Shown in pieces: positions 6,893 through 16,735 of a stretch of 62,960 bases of DNA. Each line of letters begins with the position of its first letter. The first letter of the stretch is position 1. Location of the stretch: the NCBI RefSeq assembly GCF_001567585.1, contig NZ_LRQV01000026.1:1-62960 (forward strand), written 5' to 3'. Position numbers and translations under genes: made by a program. The notes beneath the pieces were generated by a model. It was not told the origin of the DNA, did not search any database, and was given only the letters and a program-made list of their open reading frames with translations. This DNA is from Micromonospora rosaria (GTDB taxonomy: Bacteria; Actinomycetota; Actinomycetes; Mycobacteriales; Micromonosporaceae).

Positions 6893-9486
6893 CCTGCGGC
6901 GGTGCGGGTGGCGGGGTCGAGGAAGAGCAGTCGGGCCCGTTTGTCCGGCAGGTCGATCAGCGGGCCGGGGACGAAACCGGCGTCGACCAGCCGGGCGACG
7001 GCCCGCTCGTTGCGGGCGTCCGGCTCGGCCACGATCCGGGTCCGCCCGGGGGTGGCGAGCACGAAGTCGAGGAAGGCGTCCAGCAGGGTACGGCTGAAGC
7101 CCCGCTCGGTGCCGCCGGCCGGTGGCGGCCCGATCAGCAGGTGGATACCGAAGTCGCCGGGTCGCACCGGGTAGCACTCGCCGACCGGGTCGTGCTCCGG
7201 CTGGTACGTCTGGAACAGGCCCACCGGCTCGCCGTCGCGGTGCAGCAGGTACGCGTGGTGGGTGGGCAGCGAGTCCAGGTACGCGTAGATCTCCCCGACC
7301 CGGTCGCGGCCCAGGCCGCGCATCCCCCAGAACCGGGCCCGCTCCTGGCTGACCCAGGAGTGGATCAGGTCGAGGTCGGCGACCGGGTCCACCGGCCGGA
7401 TCGTCACCTGCCCGAAGCCGGGCACGTCCGTGGCCAGGCGCAGCCGGTTCCAGTCGGTGACCACGGGTACCAGCTCACCGGCCGCCCAGCGGGGCAACTG
7501 GTCGCGGTGGTGCGGGTCGCCGGGGACCCCGCTGGCCCCGAACGGCACCACCCAGCCGCTGGCCTGGCGGTCGTGCAGGTCCCAGGCGTACCGGGCCACC
7601 GGCACCCGGAACGCGAGGTCGGTGACGCCGGGGACGCTGGAGGTGGCCAGTACGCAGTCGTGGTCCCCGGCGAGCGGGGGGAACTCCTCGGGCTCGCCGG
7701 CCGGCACCCGCCAGGGCACCGGCCGGTGCCGGTCGCCCCAGACGGCGTCGGGGTCGAGGGTCGCGGCGGCGTCGGCCAGCCCGTCCCGCAGGGCGGCGGC
7801 CCGGTCCAGGTCGGGCAGGGCGTCGCCGGCGAGTAGCGCGGTCAGCGCGTAGCCGACCCGGGGGGTCAGCGCCAGCCAGGGCCGGAACAGCTCCGGGTAC
7901 GGCAGCGGGCCGGCGAGGCCGGCGAGCGCCGGCTGCCCGGCGAGCCGGCGGACCACGGCGGCCCGGACGGCCGCGTACGCGGCGGCGTCGGGGCTGTCGG
8001 CGGCCATCCGCCGGTCCCAGCGCAGCAGCCGGTCCCGCAGCGCGGCGGCGGCCGGGGGGAGCCCGGCCAGCTCGGCGAGGCGGGCGAGCAGCGGCTCCGC
8101 CGAGGCGAGGTACGTGTCGGTGTGGATCTCCGTCATCCGGGCGGCGGTCCACCCGGTGCCCGCCTCGAGCAGGTGCCGGATCCGGTCGGCCCGGTACGGC
8201 GGAGCGAACTCCACGCCGTACCCGGTGGCGAGGCCGCGCTGGTTGGCCATCACCGCGATGCCGTCGACCGTCGCGCGGGCCAGCGGGCCGTGCCAGCCCC
8301 GCCACTCGTACCCGGGCTCCCAGGCGGGGACCACCCGCCGGCCGTTGTCGCGGTGCCGGACCGGCACCGCCCCGGCGACCCGGTGCAGCAGGCCACCGGC
8401 GGTGTCGGCGGCGAGCACCACGTTGACCGGTTCGGCCCAGTCGTCGAGGGCCCGGTCGACGTCCGCCACGGTGCGCGCGCGCAGCAGCGCGGGCAGGGCC
8501 CGGAAGCCGAGGTCGGCCCGGACCCGGGGCGGGTAGCGCAGGCTGATCGCCACCGGCTCGTCCGGGCTCCCTGGCTCGTCCGGGCCGCCGACGATCACCG
8601 GGCCCCGGGCGGTCTCGACCACCTCCACCCGCACCGGGTCGCCGTCGGCCACCTCGATGGTCTCGACCCGGTGCTCGACCGGGGCCCAGCCGCGCGGGCC
8701 GAGCGCCTGGACCGTCCCGTCGTGCCGGCGCAGGCGCTCGGCGTACAGGTCCTGGTAGTCGGCCATGGCGTTGGTGATCGCCCAAGCCACCGTGCCGGTG
8801 TGTCCGAAATGGGCGATGCCCGGGACGCCGGGCACGGCGAGCCCGACCACGTCGTACTCCGGGCAGGCGAGCCGGACCTGCTGGTAGACGTTGGGGTCCT
8901 CGACGATCCGGTGCGGGTCCCCGGCGACCAGCGCCGCGCCGGTGGCGGTCCGCTCCCCGGCGACCAGCCAGCCGTTGCTGCCGGCGGTGGCCGGCTCGTC
9001 GGTGGCGAAGAGGTCGATCGCCGCCGGGCCGAGGTGGCGGGCGACCTCCTCCCGCCACAGCTTGCTCGGGAAGCCGGCGAAGAGGATGTGCTGGGAGAGC
9101 CAGAGCGCCAGCGGCGTCCAGGGCTGCCAGCGCCCGGGGGTGAGCCCGGTGGCGGCGAACTCGGGGGCGCGCCGGGCCCCGGCGGCGAGGCCGGCGTTGA
9201 CCCCGTCGACGTAGGCGTCGACCCAGGCGGCGGTGGCCGGGTCCAGGGCGGCGTGGCAGCGGCGGGCGGTGTCGGCGAGGCGGGACCGCCGGGCGAAGCG
9301 GTCCCAGTCGACCGCCTCGACGCCGAGGAACGCGGCGCTGGTGCCCTGCGCCCGGTGCCGCTCCACTTCGATCTGCCAGGCGCGGTCGAGGGCGGCGGCG
9401 CGCCCCTGGGCGTAGGCGAGGGTGAGCGGGTCGTCGGCGCGCAGGTGCGGCACTCCCCAGTCGTCCCGGAACACTCGATCGGTCAT
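6877..9486 (-). CDS. Penicillin-amidase/acetyltransferase fusion (DesG-DesH-like)
   Basis: 869 residues in one uninterrupted frame. Residues 1 to about 690 are an Ntn-hydrolase of the penicillin acylase family. They start with a typical FRDDWGVPHLRADD strand and contain the autocleavage/catalytic motif GSNGW, with Ser170 as presumed new N-terminal nucleophile. Residues about 695-860 are a GNAT-like domain (VTIRPVDPVADLDLIHSWV, GIHLLIGP, RIVAEPDARNERAVARL) of the siderophore-biosynthesis acetyltransferase group. No signal peptide is visible, unlike exported penicillin acylases, so it probably acts in the cytoplasm. Penicillin-amidase (DesG) and acetyltransferase (DesH) genes have been reported beside desABCD in some actinobacteria and linked to aryl/acyl-modified desferrioxamines. 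Here both parts are one polypeptide. It is divergent from desA with an iron box between, so it should be iron-repressed. The exact reaction is not known. Confidence 0.85.
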   Translation of the reverse strand: MTDRVFRDDWGVPHLRADDPLTLAYAQGRAAALDRAWQIEVERHRAQGTSAAFLGVEAVDWDRFARRSRLADTARRCHAALDPATAAWVDAYVDGVNAGLAAGARRAPEFAATGLTPGRWQPWTPLALWLSQHILFAGFPSKLWREEVARHLGPAAIDLFATDEPATAGSNGWLVAGERTATGAALVAGDPHRIVEDPNVYQQVRLACPEYDVVGLAVPGVPGIAHFGHTGTVAWAITNAMADYQDLYAERLRRHDGTVQALGPRGWAPVEHRVETIEVADGDPVRVEVVETARGPVIVGGPDEPGSPDEPVAISLRYPPRVRADLGFRALPALLRARTVADVDRALDDWAEPVNVVLAADTAGGLLHRVAGAVPVRHRDNGRRVVPAWEPGYEWRGWHGPLARATVDGIAVMANQRGLATGYGVEFAPPYRADRIRHLLEAGTGWTAARMTEIHTDTYLASAEPLLARLAELAGLPPAAAALRDRLLRWDRRMAADSPDAAAYAAVRAAVVRRLAGQPALAGLAGPLPYPELFRPWLALTPRVGYALTALLAGDALPDLDRAAALRDGLADAAATLDPDAVWGDRHRPVPWRVPAGEPEEFPPLAGDHDCVLATSSVPGVTDLAFRVPVARYAWDLHDRQASGWVVPFGASGVPGDPHHRDQLPRWAAGELVPVVTDWNRLRLATDVPGFGQVTIRPVDPVADLDLIHSWVSQERARFWGMRGLGRDRVGEIYAYLDSLPTHHAYLLHRDGEPVGLFQTYQPEHDPVGECYPVRPGDFGIHLLIGPPPAGGTERGFSRTLLDAFLDFVLATPGRTRIVAEPDARNERAVARLVDAGFVPGPLIDLPDKRARLLFLDPATRTAAGQASR

Positions 9487-9541
9487 GACGGACAGTGTCG
9501 GCTCCAGTGTGTCGGAGTGGTGGTCAGGTGTTGACAGGCGC

Positions 9542-9560
9542 TTAGGTTAGGTTAACCTAA
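9542..9560. promoter_or_regulatory. Iron box (DmdR1/IdeR-type operator) between desGH and desA
   Basis: TTAGGTTAGGTTAACCTAA matches the 19-bp actinobacterial iron-box consensus almost perfectly. It lies 56 nt upstream of the fusion gene (start 9486) and 121 nt upstream of desA (9681). A -35-like TTGACA at 9531-9536 and a -10-like TAACCT at 9553-9558, 16 bp apart, overlap it on the plus strand. Iron-loaded DmdR1/IdeR bound here would block transcription in both directions. Confidence 0.92.
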
Positions 9561-9680
9561 GTCGCTGTTGCCGGCCGTCCCCTGGTCGGAGCGGGTGTGG
9601 CTCCTCGTCGGGCCCTGAGCCGGCCGTCGGGGTGACGCCGGGTGCCGTTTGTCCACTGTAGAACGCGTGGAGGACCTGCC

Positions 9681-11237
9681 ATGAGCCTTTCGGGGCAGCC
9701 CGCCGAGGTCGCACCGGCCCGCCCGGCCACCGGTCGTGGGTACCTGTTCAGCAACGGGACGGTGGACGACTACCGGCAGGTCGTGGCCGCCGGCATCGAG
9801 CGGGTGGCGACCCGGGTGGCCGGCACGGACCGGCCGTTCACCGGGATCACCCCGGCCGAGCTGGCTCCCGAGGTCGCCGCGGTCGACCTGGACGCGCCGC
9901 TGGCCGGAACGGCCGCCGCGCTGGACGAGCTGGAGGACCTCTACCTGCGCGACGCGGTCTGGTTCCACCACCCCCGGTACCTGGCCCACCTCAACTGTCC
10001 GGTGGTGATCCCGGCCCTGCTCGGTGAGGCGATTCTCACAGCAGTCAATTCCTCGGTGGACACCTGGGACCAGAGCGCCGGGGCGACCCTCATCGAGCGC
10101 CGCCTGGTCGACTGGACCGCCCAGCGGATCGGCCTGGGCCCGGCCGCCGACGGCGTCTTCACCAGCGGCGGCACCCAGTCGAACCTCCAGGCCCTGCTGA
10201 TCGCCCGGGAGGAGGCGTGCGCCCGCGCCGTCGTCCCGGGCGCGGGACCGACCCCGACCCGCGCCGAGCTGCTGCCCCGGCTACGCATCCTCGCCTCCAC
10301 CGCCGGGCACTTCAGCGTGCAGAAGTCGGCCACCCTGCTCGGCCTCGCCCCGGAGGCGGTGGTCACCGTGGCCACCGACGCCCGGCGGCGGATGGACCCG
10401 GCGGCGCTCGCCCGGGAGATCGAGCGCTGCCAGCGGCAGGGCCTGGTGGTGATGGCCGTGGTCGCCACCGCCGGCACCACCGACTTCGGCTCCATCGACC
10501 CGCTGCCGGCGATCGCCGACGCCTGCGCGGCGACCGGCGTACGGCTGCACGTCGACGCCGCGTACGGCTGCGGGCTGCTGGTCTCCCGGACCCGCCGGAA
10601 CCTGCTCGACGGGATCGAGCGGGCCGACTCGGTGACCGTGGACTACCACAAGTCGTTCTTCCAGCCGGTCTCCTCCAGCGCGCTGCTGGTCCGCGACCGC
10701 GCCGTCCTGCGGCACTGCACGTACCACGCGGACTACCTCAATCCGGCCCGCGCGGTCGAGGAACGCATCCCCAACCAGGTCGACAAGAGCCTCCAGACCA
10801 CCCGCCGCTTCGACGCGCTCAAACTCTGGCTCACCCTGCGGATCATGGGCCCGGACGCGCTCGGCGACCTCTTCGACGAGGTGGTGGACCGGGCCGCCGA
10901 GGCGTGGCGGATGCTCGACGTCGACCCACGCTTCGAGGTGGTGACCCGCTCGCAGCTCAGCACCGTGGTCTTCCGCTGGCTGCCCGGCGGCGAGTGCGGA
11001 CCGGCCGACGGCGACCTCGTCGACGCCGCTAACCGGTACGCCCGGGAGGCGCTGGCCGCCTCCGGGGCCGGCATGGTCGCCGCCACCACCGTCGACGGCC
11101 GGCAGTACCTCAAGTTCACCCTGCTCAACCCGGAGACCACCGGCGCGGACGTGGCGTACGTCCTCGACCTGGTCGCGGCCCACGCCCGCAGGTACGTTCG
11201 CGAGCACCGACCCGCCGCCCTCAGCTGCCCCGTCTGA
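9681..11237 (+). CDS. desA: PLP-dependent lysine decarboxylase DesA
   Basis: 518 residues. This is a group II pyridoxal-phosphate decarboxylase. The phosphate/PLP region is [14 protein letters not shown], the Asp that pairs with the cofactor is in [11 protein letters not shown], and the Schiff-base Lys324 is in DYHKSFFQP. In desferrioxamine synthesis DesA turns L-lysine into cadaverine, the first step. The ATG at 9681 has a GGAGGA about 7 nt upstream. An upstream ATG at 9642 lacks a ribosome-binding site. It is the first gene of desABCD and lies behind the iron box at 9542-9560. Confidence 0.95.
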   Translation: MSLSGQPAEVAPARPATGRGYLFSNGTVDDYRQVVAAGIERVATRVAGTDRPFTGITPAELAPEVAAVDLDAPLAGTAAALDELEDLYLRDAVWFHHPRYLAHLNCPVVIPALLGEAILTAVNSSVDTWDQSAGATLIERRLVDWTAQRIGLGPAADGVFTSGGTQSNLQALLIAREEACARAVVPGAGPTPTRAELLPRLRILASTAGHFSVQKSATLLGLAPEAVVTVATDARRRMDPAALAREIERCQRQGLVVMAVVATAGTTDFGSIDPLPAIADACAATGVRLHVDAAYGCGLLVSRTRRNLLDGIERADSVTVDYHKSFFQPVSSSALLVRDRAVLRHCTYHADYLNPARAVEERIPNQVDKSLQTTRRFDALKLWLTLRIMGPDALGDLFDEVVDRAAEAWRMLDVDPRFEVVTRSQLSTVVFRWLPGGECGPADGDLVDAANRYAREALAASGAGMVAATTVDGRQYLKFTLLNPETTGADVAYVLDLVAAHARRYVREHRPAALSCPV

Positions 11238-11266
11238 CCACCCCGCGCGCGTGTAGGAGCACCCCG

Positions 11267-12559
11267 ATGTCCACCCACGACTTCGTCGCCATCGGGCTGG
11301 GCCCGTACAACCTGGGCCTGGCCTGCCTCACCGAACCCCTCGCCGACCTCGACGGGGTGTTCCTGGAGGCCCGACCGGACTTCGACTGGCACCCGGGGAT
11401 GCTGCTGGCCGGGACCCGGCTGCAGACCCCGTTCCTGGCCGACCTGGTCACCCTCGCCGACCCGACCTCGCCCTACTCGTTCCTGGCGTACCTCAAGGAG
11501 CGGGGCCGGCTGTACCCGTTCTACATCCGGGAGAGCTTCTTCCCGCTGCGCGCCGAGTACAACGACTACTGCCGGTGGGCGGCCGGGAAGCTCTCCACGA
11601 TCTTCTTCGGTCACCGGGTCACCGACGTGCGGTACGACGAGACGACCGGGGAGTACACGGTGACAGCCACCGTCGTGGCGACCGGGGAGACCGCCACCTT
11701 CGCCGCCCGGCACCTGGTCCTCGGCACCGGTACCCCGCCGTACCTGCCGCCGGCCTGCCGAGGGCTCGGCGGGGACCTGGTGCACAGCTCGGCGTACCTG
11801 CCGAACCGGGACGCGCTGCGGGCCAAGCGCAGCGTGACCGTGGTCGGCAGCGGGCAGAGCGCCGCCGAGATCTACCACGACCTGCTCACCGACCAGGACG
11901 CCCACGGCTACCAGTTGACCTGGGTGACCCGCTCGCCCCGGTTCTTCCCGCTGGAGTACACCAAGCTCACCCTGGAGCTGACCTCACCTGACTACGTGGA
12001 CTACTTCCACGCGCTGCCCGAGGCGACCCGGTACCGGCTCGAAGCCGAGCAGAAGAACCTGTTCAAGGGGATCAACTCGGACCTGATCAACGGCATCTTC
12101 GACCTGCTCTACGAGCGCAGCGTGGCCGGGCCGGTCGACACCCGGCTGCTCACCAACACCGAGCTGACCAGCGCCGAGTACCGCGACGGGCAGTACCTGC
12201 TCGGGCTGCGGCAGGTGGAGCAGGGCCGGGACCTCACCCTGGACACCGAGGGGCTGGTGCTGGCCACCGGGTACCACTACGAGGTCCCCGACTTCCTGGC
12301 CGGGATTGCCGACCGGTTCCGGTACGACAGCCACGGGCGGTTCGACGTGGCCCGCAACTACAGCGTCGACCACACCGGCCGGGGCGTCTTCCTCCAGAAC
12401 GGTGGCACCCACACGCACAGCGTCACCTCGCCCGACCTGGGCATGGGCCCGTACCGCAACTCGTGGATCATCCGGGAGCTGCTGGGCCGGGAGCCGTACC
12501 CGATCGAGAAGACGATCGCCTTCCAGGAGTTCGGCGCGCCGGCCGGGGACACGCCGTGA
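11267..12559 (+). CDS. desB: Cadaverine N-monooxygenase DesB
   Basis: 430 residues of the lysine/ornithine N-hydroxylase family. The FAD-binding motif is [12 protein letters not shown] (residues about 8-19), the NADPH motif [12 protein letters not shown] lies in the middle, and the C-terminal ATGYHY motif is present. In desferrioxamine synthesis it N-hydroxylates cadaverine using NADPH, FAD and O2. It starts 29 nt after desA with an AGGAG site. Its stop overlaps the GTG of desC by 4 nt, so translation is coupled. Confidence 0.95.
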   Translation: MSTHDFVAIGLGPYNLGLACLTEPLADLDGVFLEARPDFDWHPGMLLAGTRLQTPFLADLVTLADPTSPYSFLAYLKERGRLYPFYIRESFFPLRAEYNDYCRWAAGKLSTIFFGHRVTDVRYDETTGEYTVTATVVATGETATFAARHLVLGTGTPPYLPPACRGLGGDLVHSSAYLPNRDALRAKRSVTVVGSGQSAAEIYHDLLTDQDAHGYQLTWVTRSPRFFPLEYTKLTLELTSPDYVDYFHALPEATRYRLEAEQKNLFKGINSDLINGIFDLLYERSVAGPVDTRLLTNTELTSAEYRDGQYLLGLRQVEQGRDLTLDTEGLVLATGYHYEVPDFLAGIADRFRYDSHGRFDVARNYSVDHTGRGVFLQNGGTHTHSVTSPDLGMGPYRNSWIIRELLGREPYPIEKTIAFQEFGAPAGDTP

Positions 12560-13188
12560 GCCGGCCGGCGCCCGCGCCCGACCCGTCGGTGGTGTTCCGC
12601 CGCGACGACCCCCGGCTCGGCGAGTTCGCCCTGCGTACCCTCGACCCGGACGCGGACGCCGCGCTGCTGCACCGCTGGGTGACCCACCCGAAGGCCGCGT
12701 TCTGGCTGATGCAGCAGGCCGACGTGGCCACGGTCGCGCAGGAGTACCGGCGGATCGCGGCCCACCCGCACCACGACGCGTACCTGGGGCTCTGGCGTGG
12801 GCGGCCGACCTTCCTGGCCGAGCGGTACGACCCGGCGCACGTCGACCTGGTCGGCCGCTACGACCGGCAGGAGGGGGACGTGGGGATGCACTTCCTCTGC
12901 GCCCCGCCCGAGCAGCCGGTCTCCGGGTTCACCCGCGCGGTGATCACCACCGTGATGGCCTGGCTCTTCGCCGACCCGGCGGTGCGCCGGGTGGTGGTGG
13001 AGCCCGACGTGCGCAACACGGCGGTGCACGCGCTCAACGCGGCCGTCGGGTTCACCGTCGTGGGCCCGGTCACCCTGCCGACCAAGGAAGCCCTGCTCAG
13101 CACCTGCACCCGGGCGGCCTTCGCCGCCGCCACCACCCCGCAAGGAGGATCACCCGCGTGGACCCCGTCGACGCCGTCGCGCACCTGA
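12556..13188 (+). CDS. desC: Hydroxycadaverine acyltransferase DesC
   Basis: 210 residues from GTG 12556, which shares GTGA with the desB stop. The siderophore-type GNAT domain has [20 protein letters not shown] near the N-terminus, GMHFLCAP in the middle and [20 protein letters not shown] for acyl-CoA binding. DesC transfers acetyl or succinyl from CoA to N-hydroxycadaverine to make the hydroxamate. The C-terminus overlaps desD by 31 nt, the region that carries the desD ribosome-binding site. It is distantly related to the GNAT parts at 6877-9486 and 55436-56002. Confidence 0.93.
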   Translation: MSRPAPAPDPSVVFRRDDPRLGEFALRTLDPDADAALLHRWVTHPKAAFWLMQQADVATVAQEYRRIAAHPHHDAYLGLWRGRPTFLAERYDPAHVDLVGRYDRQEGDVGMHFLCAPPEQPVSGFTRAVITTVMAWLFADPAVRRVVVEPDVRNTAVHALNAAVGFTVVGPVTLPTKEALLSTCTRAAFAAATTPQGGSPAWTPSTPSRT

Positions 13189-14969
13189 CCCCGCAGCACT
13201 GGGCCACCGCCAACCGGCACCTGCTCCGCAAGGCGCTGGCCGAGTTCGCGCACGAACGGCTGATCGTCCCCGAGCCGCTCCCCGCCGACGACGGGTGGTA
13301 CGAGGTCCACAGCGACGACCGGGGCGTCAGCTACCGGTTCGCCGCCCGGCGGCTGGCGCTGGAGCACTGGCACATCGACCCGGCGAGCATCACCCGGCAC
13401 CGGGGCGCGGAGGAACTGCCCCTGGACGTCGTCGACTTCTGCCTCGAACTGCGCGGCGCGCTCGGCCTCTCCGCCGAGATCCTGCCGGTCTACCTGGAGG
13501 AGATCAGCGCCACCCTGGCCGGGGCGGCGTTCAAGCTCGCCCGGCCGGCGCTCGACGCGGCGGCCCTGGCCCGCGCGGACTTCCAGACCGTGGAGACCGG
13601 GATGACCGAGGGGCACCCGTGCTTCCTGGCGAACAACGGCCGGCTCGGCTACGGCAGCCACGACCAGCACCGGTACGCCCCCGAGGCGGCCCGGCCGGTC
13701 CGGCTGGTCTGGCTGGCCGCGCACCGCGACCACTCCACCTTCACCTGCTCGACGGAGTTGGACTACGACACCCTGGTCCGCGAGGAACTGGGCGAGGCGA
13801 CCCTGGCCCGGTTCGCCACGACCCTGGCCGACCTCGGGCTGGACCTCGACGACCACCACCTCATCCCGGTGCACCCGTGGCAGTGGTGGAACAAGCTGTC
13901 GGTGACCTTCGCCGGTGAGGTGGCCCGGCGGCACCTGGTCTGCCTCGGCACCGGGCCGGACGAGCACCTGGCCCAGCAGTCCGTCCGCACCTTCTTCAAC
14001 ATCAGCAACCCCCGGCAGCACTACGTGAAGACCGCGCTGTCGGTGCTGAACATGGGTTTCATGCGCGGGCTGTCGGCGGCGTACATGGAGGCCACCCCGG
14101 CGATCAACGACTGGCTCGCCGACCTGATCGCCGGGGACGAGGTCTTCCAGTCCCTCGGCGTGACGATCCTGCGCGAACGGGCCGCCGTCGGCTACCGCCA
14201 CCGGCAGTACGAGGCGGCGACCGACCGGTACTCGCCGTACCGGAAGATGCTCGCCGCGCTGTGGCGGGAGAGCCCGGTGCCGGGGCTGGCCCCCGGCCAG
14301 CGGCTGGCCACCATGGCCTCGCTGCTGCACCTGGACCGGGCCGGCGACTCGTTCGCCGTCGCGTTGATCGAGGAGTCCGGGCTGCCCGCCGGCCGGTGGC
14401 TGCGCCGGTACCTGGACGCGTACCTGGCCCCGCTGCTGCACGCCTTCTACGCCCACGACCTGGCGTTCATGCCGCACGGCGAGAACGTCATCCTGGTCCT
14501 CGACGGCGGGGTGGTGCAGCGGGTGATCCTCAAGGACATCGCCGAGGAGATCGTGGTCTTCGACCCGGACGCCGACCTGCCGCCCCCGGTCCGCCGGATC
14601 CAGGTCCGGGCGCCGGAGGAGGAGCGGCTGCTGTCGATCTTCACCGACGTCTTCGACTGCTTCCTGCGGCACCTCAACGCGATCCTCGTCACCGCCGACG
14701 TGCTCACCCAGGAGGAGTTCTGGCGGACGGTCGCCGAGTGCGCTGCCGACCAGCTCGACCGGACCCCCCACCTGGCCGACCGGTTCGCCCGCTACGACCT
14801 GTTCACGGAGCGGTTCGCGCTCTCCTGCCTCAACCGGCTCCAGTTGCGCAACAACCGGCAGATGGTCGACCTCGCCGACCCGTCGGCCGCGCTGCAACTG
14901 ATCGGCACGCTCCGCAACCCGATCGCCGCGTACCGCCCCGCCGTGACCGGGCGCCCGGAGCGGCCGTAG
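13158..14969 (+). CDS. desD: NRPS-independent siderophore synthetase DesD
   Basis: 603 residues of the IucA/IucC family. Substrate- and ATP-binding motifs include EGHPCFLANNGRLGYG, HPWQWWN, STELDYDTL, KTALSVLNMGFMRG and HGENVILVLDGG. The C-terminal FhuF-like/IucA half is complete. DesD joins succinylated and acetylated hydroxycadaverine units with ATP to give desferrioxamines such as DFO-E, DFO-B or G1. The GTG at 13158 is preceded by AAGGAGG 9 nt upstream, inside desC. It is the last gene of the operon and is followed by a strong hairpin at 14973-15020. Confidence 0.95.
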   Translation: MDPVDAVAHLTPQHWATANRHLLRKALAEFAHERLIVPEPLPADDGWYEVHSDDRGVSYRFAARRLALEHWHIDPASITRHRGAEELPLDVVDFCLELRGALGLSAEILPVYLEEISATLAGAAFKLARPALDAAALARADFQTVETGMTEGHPCFLANNGRLGYGSHDQHRYAPEAARPVRLVWLAAHRDHSTFTCSTELDYDTLVREELGEATLARFATTLADLGLDLDDHHLIPVHPWQWWNKLSVTFAGEVARRHLVCLGTGPDEHLAQQSVRTFFNISNPRQHYVKTALSVLNMGFMRGLSAAYMEATPAINDWLADLIAGDEVFQSLGVTILRERAAVGYRHRQYEAATDRYSPYRKMLAALWRESPVPGLAPGQRLATMASLLHLDRAGDSFAVALIEESGLPAGRWLRRYLDAYLAPLLHAFYAHDLAFMPHGENVILVLDGGVVQRVILKDIAEEIVVFDPDADLPPPVRRIQVRAPEEERLLSIFTDVFDCFLRHLNAILVTADVLTQEEFWRTVAECAADQLDRTPHLADRFARYDLFTERFALSCLNRLQLRNNRQMVDLADPSAALQLIGTLRNPIAAYRPAVTGRPERP

Positions 14970-14972
14970 ACC

Positions 14973-15020
14973 GGCGGGCCGGTGCCGACCCGGTCGGGAC
15001 CCGGGCGGTACCGGCCCGCC
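14973..15020. terminator. Hairpin terminator between desD and the convergent ATPase gene
   Basis: Arms at 14973-14987 (GGCGGGCCGGTGCCG) and 15006-15020 (CGGTACCGGCCCGCC) pair over 15 bp with one mismatch around an 18-nt loop. It lies 4 nt after the desD stop and ends at the stop of the convergent gene, so it can serve both. There is no T-run, as usual in this high-GC group. Confidence 0.7.
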
Positions 15021-15467
15021 TCAGGGGTGGGGGCGGCCCGCGCGGCGGGGGAAGGTTGCCCAGACGTGCTTGGTGTGCGCGGTGGCGTACCAGCCGACGG
15101 CCAGGGAGAAGCTGCGGGCCAGCAGCAGCCCCCGGCCACCGGAGCCGACCGGGCGGGTGTCGGCCAGCTCGGGGACGCTGGCCAGGTCGTGGTCGGCCAC
15201 GTCGATCACGAGACAGTCCTCGGCGCTGAGCAGCGTGACGATGGTCGGGGGCAGCCCGTGGCGCAGGGCGTTGGTGGCGAGCTCGGTCGCCACCAACGCC
15301 ATCTGCTCGGGCACCTCGTCCAGCTTCTCCCCGTCGAGCAGGGCCTCGCCGGTGAGCATCCGGTGCAGGGATGTCCGCAGGTCGCTCAACTCGGCTCCGG
15401 TCGTCAACGCCCAGCGCCGTACTTCGACGGCGTCCGGCGCGGGTGGGGAGAACTGGAGCGGGGCCAT
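15021..15467 (-). CDS. Anti-sigma-factor-like ATPase (RsbW type)
   Basis: 148 residues from ATG 15467; an in-frame ATG at 15500 would add 11 residues. It is a HATPase_c_2 domain of the RsbW/SpoIIAB group. The N-box-like helix is VATELATNALRHG, the ATP-binding Asp is in VIDVADHD, and the glycine-rich lid is GSGGRGLLLA. Such single-domain kinases bind sigma factors or phosphorylate anti-sigma antagonists, but many actinobacterial copies have unknown partners and none is adjacent. It is downstream of the SDR gene on the same strand, 45 nt from its stop. Confidence 0.8.
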   Translation of the reverse strand: MAPLQFSPPAPDAVEVRRWALTTGAELSDLRTSLHRMLTGEALLDGEKLDEVPEQMALVATELATNALRHGLPPTIVTLLSAEDCLVIDVADHDLASVPELADTRPVGSGGRGLLLARSFSLAVGWYATAHTKHVWATFPRRAGRPHP

Positions 15468-15512
15468 GACCCCGATGTACCCGGACCAGCCCGAATCCAT
15501 GCCTGTACCGGA

Positions 15513-16412
15513 TCAGGGCAGCGGCTTGCCGCCGGTGACGCCGAGCACCTCGCCGGTGATGTAGCTGGACTCCTGCGCGGCGAAGAAGACGTACGCCGGG
15601 GCCAGCTCCGCCGGCTGCCCGGCCCGGCCCAGCGGGGTGTCGCCGCCGAACGACTCGACCTTCTTCTCCGGCATCGTCGCCGGGATGAGCGGGGTCCAGA
15701 TCGGCCCCGGCGCGACGCAGTTCACCCGGATGCCCCGGTCGGCCAGGTTCTCGGCCAGCGCCTTGGTGAAGTTGACGATGCCCGCCTTGGTGGTGGCGTA
15801 GTCCAGGAGCTGGAAGGAGGGCTGGTACGCCTGGATCGAGGCGGTGTTGATGATCACCGAGCCCGGCTCCAGGTGCGGTACGGCGGCCTTGCTCAGCCAG
15901 AACATCGCGTACAGGTTGGTCTTGAGCACCCGGTCGAACTGCTCGGTGTCGATGTCGAGGATGCCGCCCTCCCGCGCCATCTGGTACGCGGCGTTGTTGA
16001 CCAGGATGTCGAGCCCACCCAGCTCGCTCACCGCCCGCTTGACGACGTCCTGGCAGTGGTCCTCGTCACGGATGTCACCCGGCACCGCCACCACCGTGCG
16101 GCCCGCCTCCCGGACCAGCCGCGCCGTCTCCCGGGCGTCGTCCTCCTCCTCGGGGAGGTAGGTGAAGAGCACGTCGGCGCCCTCCCGAGCGTAGGCGAGG
16201 GCGATCGCCCGGCCGATCCCGGAGTCCCCGCCGGTGATCAACGCCCGGCGGTCGGTCAGCCGGCCGCTGCCCCGGTAGGTCCGCTCGCCGTGATCCGGGG
16301 TGTCCGGCATCTTGCGGGTCTCGCCCGGCGGTGACTGCTGCCCACCGGTCTGCTCCTGCGGGGAGCGGAACTGCTCCTGCGGGTCCTGCTGTTCGTACTG
16401 GTTGTGGGACAT
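15513..16412 (-). CDS. SDR-family oxidoreductase (general-stress type)
   Basis: 299 residues. A Gln/Pro-rich N-terminal tail of about 45 residues precedes a Rossmann fold. The cofactor motif is TGGDSGIGRA, NNAA follows, and the catalytic set is Ser in INTASIQAYQ with YATTKAG (Tyr and Lys). The long tail and the motif set match the bacterial YhdF/YhxC/Ygh-type SDRs linked to general stress. The ATG at 16412 has AAGGAG 7-8 nt upstream. Upstream in-frame codons lack one. The substrate is unknown. It probably shares a transcript with the anti-sigma-like ATPase downstream. Confidence 0.88.
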   Translation of the reverse strand: MSHNQYEQQDPQEQFRSPQEQTGGQQSPPGETRKMPDTPDHGERTYRGSGRLTDRRALITGGDSGIGRAIALAYAREGADVLFTYLPEEEDDARETARLVREAGRTVVAVPGDIRDEDHCQDVVKRAVSELGGLDILVNNAAYQMAREGGILDIDTEQFDRVLKTNLYAMFWLSKAAVPHLEPGSVIINTASIQAYQPSFQLLDYATTKAGIVNFTKALAENLADRGIRVNCVAPGPIWTPLIPATMPEKKVESFGGDTPLGRAGQPAELAPAYVFFAAQESSYITGEVLGVTGGKPLP

Positions 16413-16735
16413 CTCCGCTCCTTTTCCCGAGGCTGGTGGGTACCGTAGGGAACTTCCCCGCCACGCGCCGGCCAATCGGAATTCCCGGCCCGACGTGGTA
16501 TTCCCCACCGGACGGCCGGCCCCCTTTTCGGAAGTGGGGCGAGTCGGGCCGCCAGGGGCGGCGCGCGCTTCGGGGGTGGGTCTAGGATCGCCGAGGGTCG
16601 AGTGAGCCACCGCTCCGTCACCCAGCAGGTCGGAGTTTCCGTCCACTCCGGAAGGGACACTGTGGCGACACCGCAACCGGTCGCCCTCGTTGATCGTCAT
16701 TCTGGGTGAAGACGATCACCGCTCAGGAAGAGAGC
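16413..16735. other. 323-bp divergent intergenic region
   Basis: This separates the SDR gene (start 16412, minus) and the glycosyltransferase (start 16736, plus). It must hold both promoters. I see no gene with a ribosome-binding site and no clear palindromic operator. A short palindromic GGAATTCC occurs near 16478. Confidence 0.4.
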
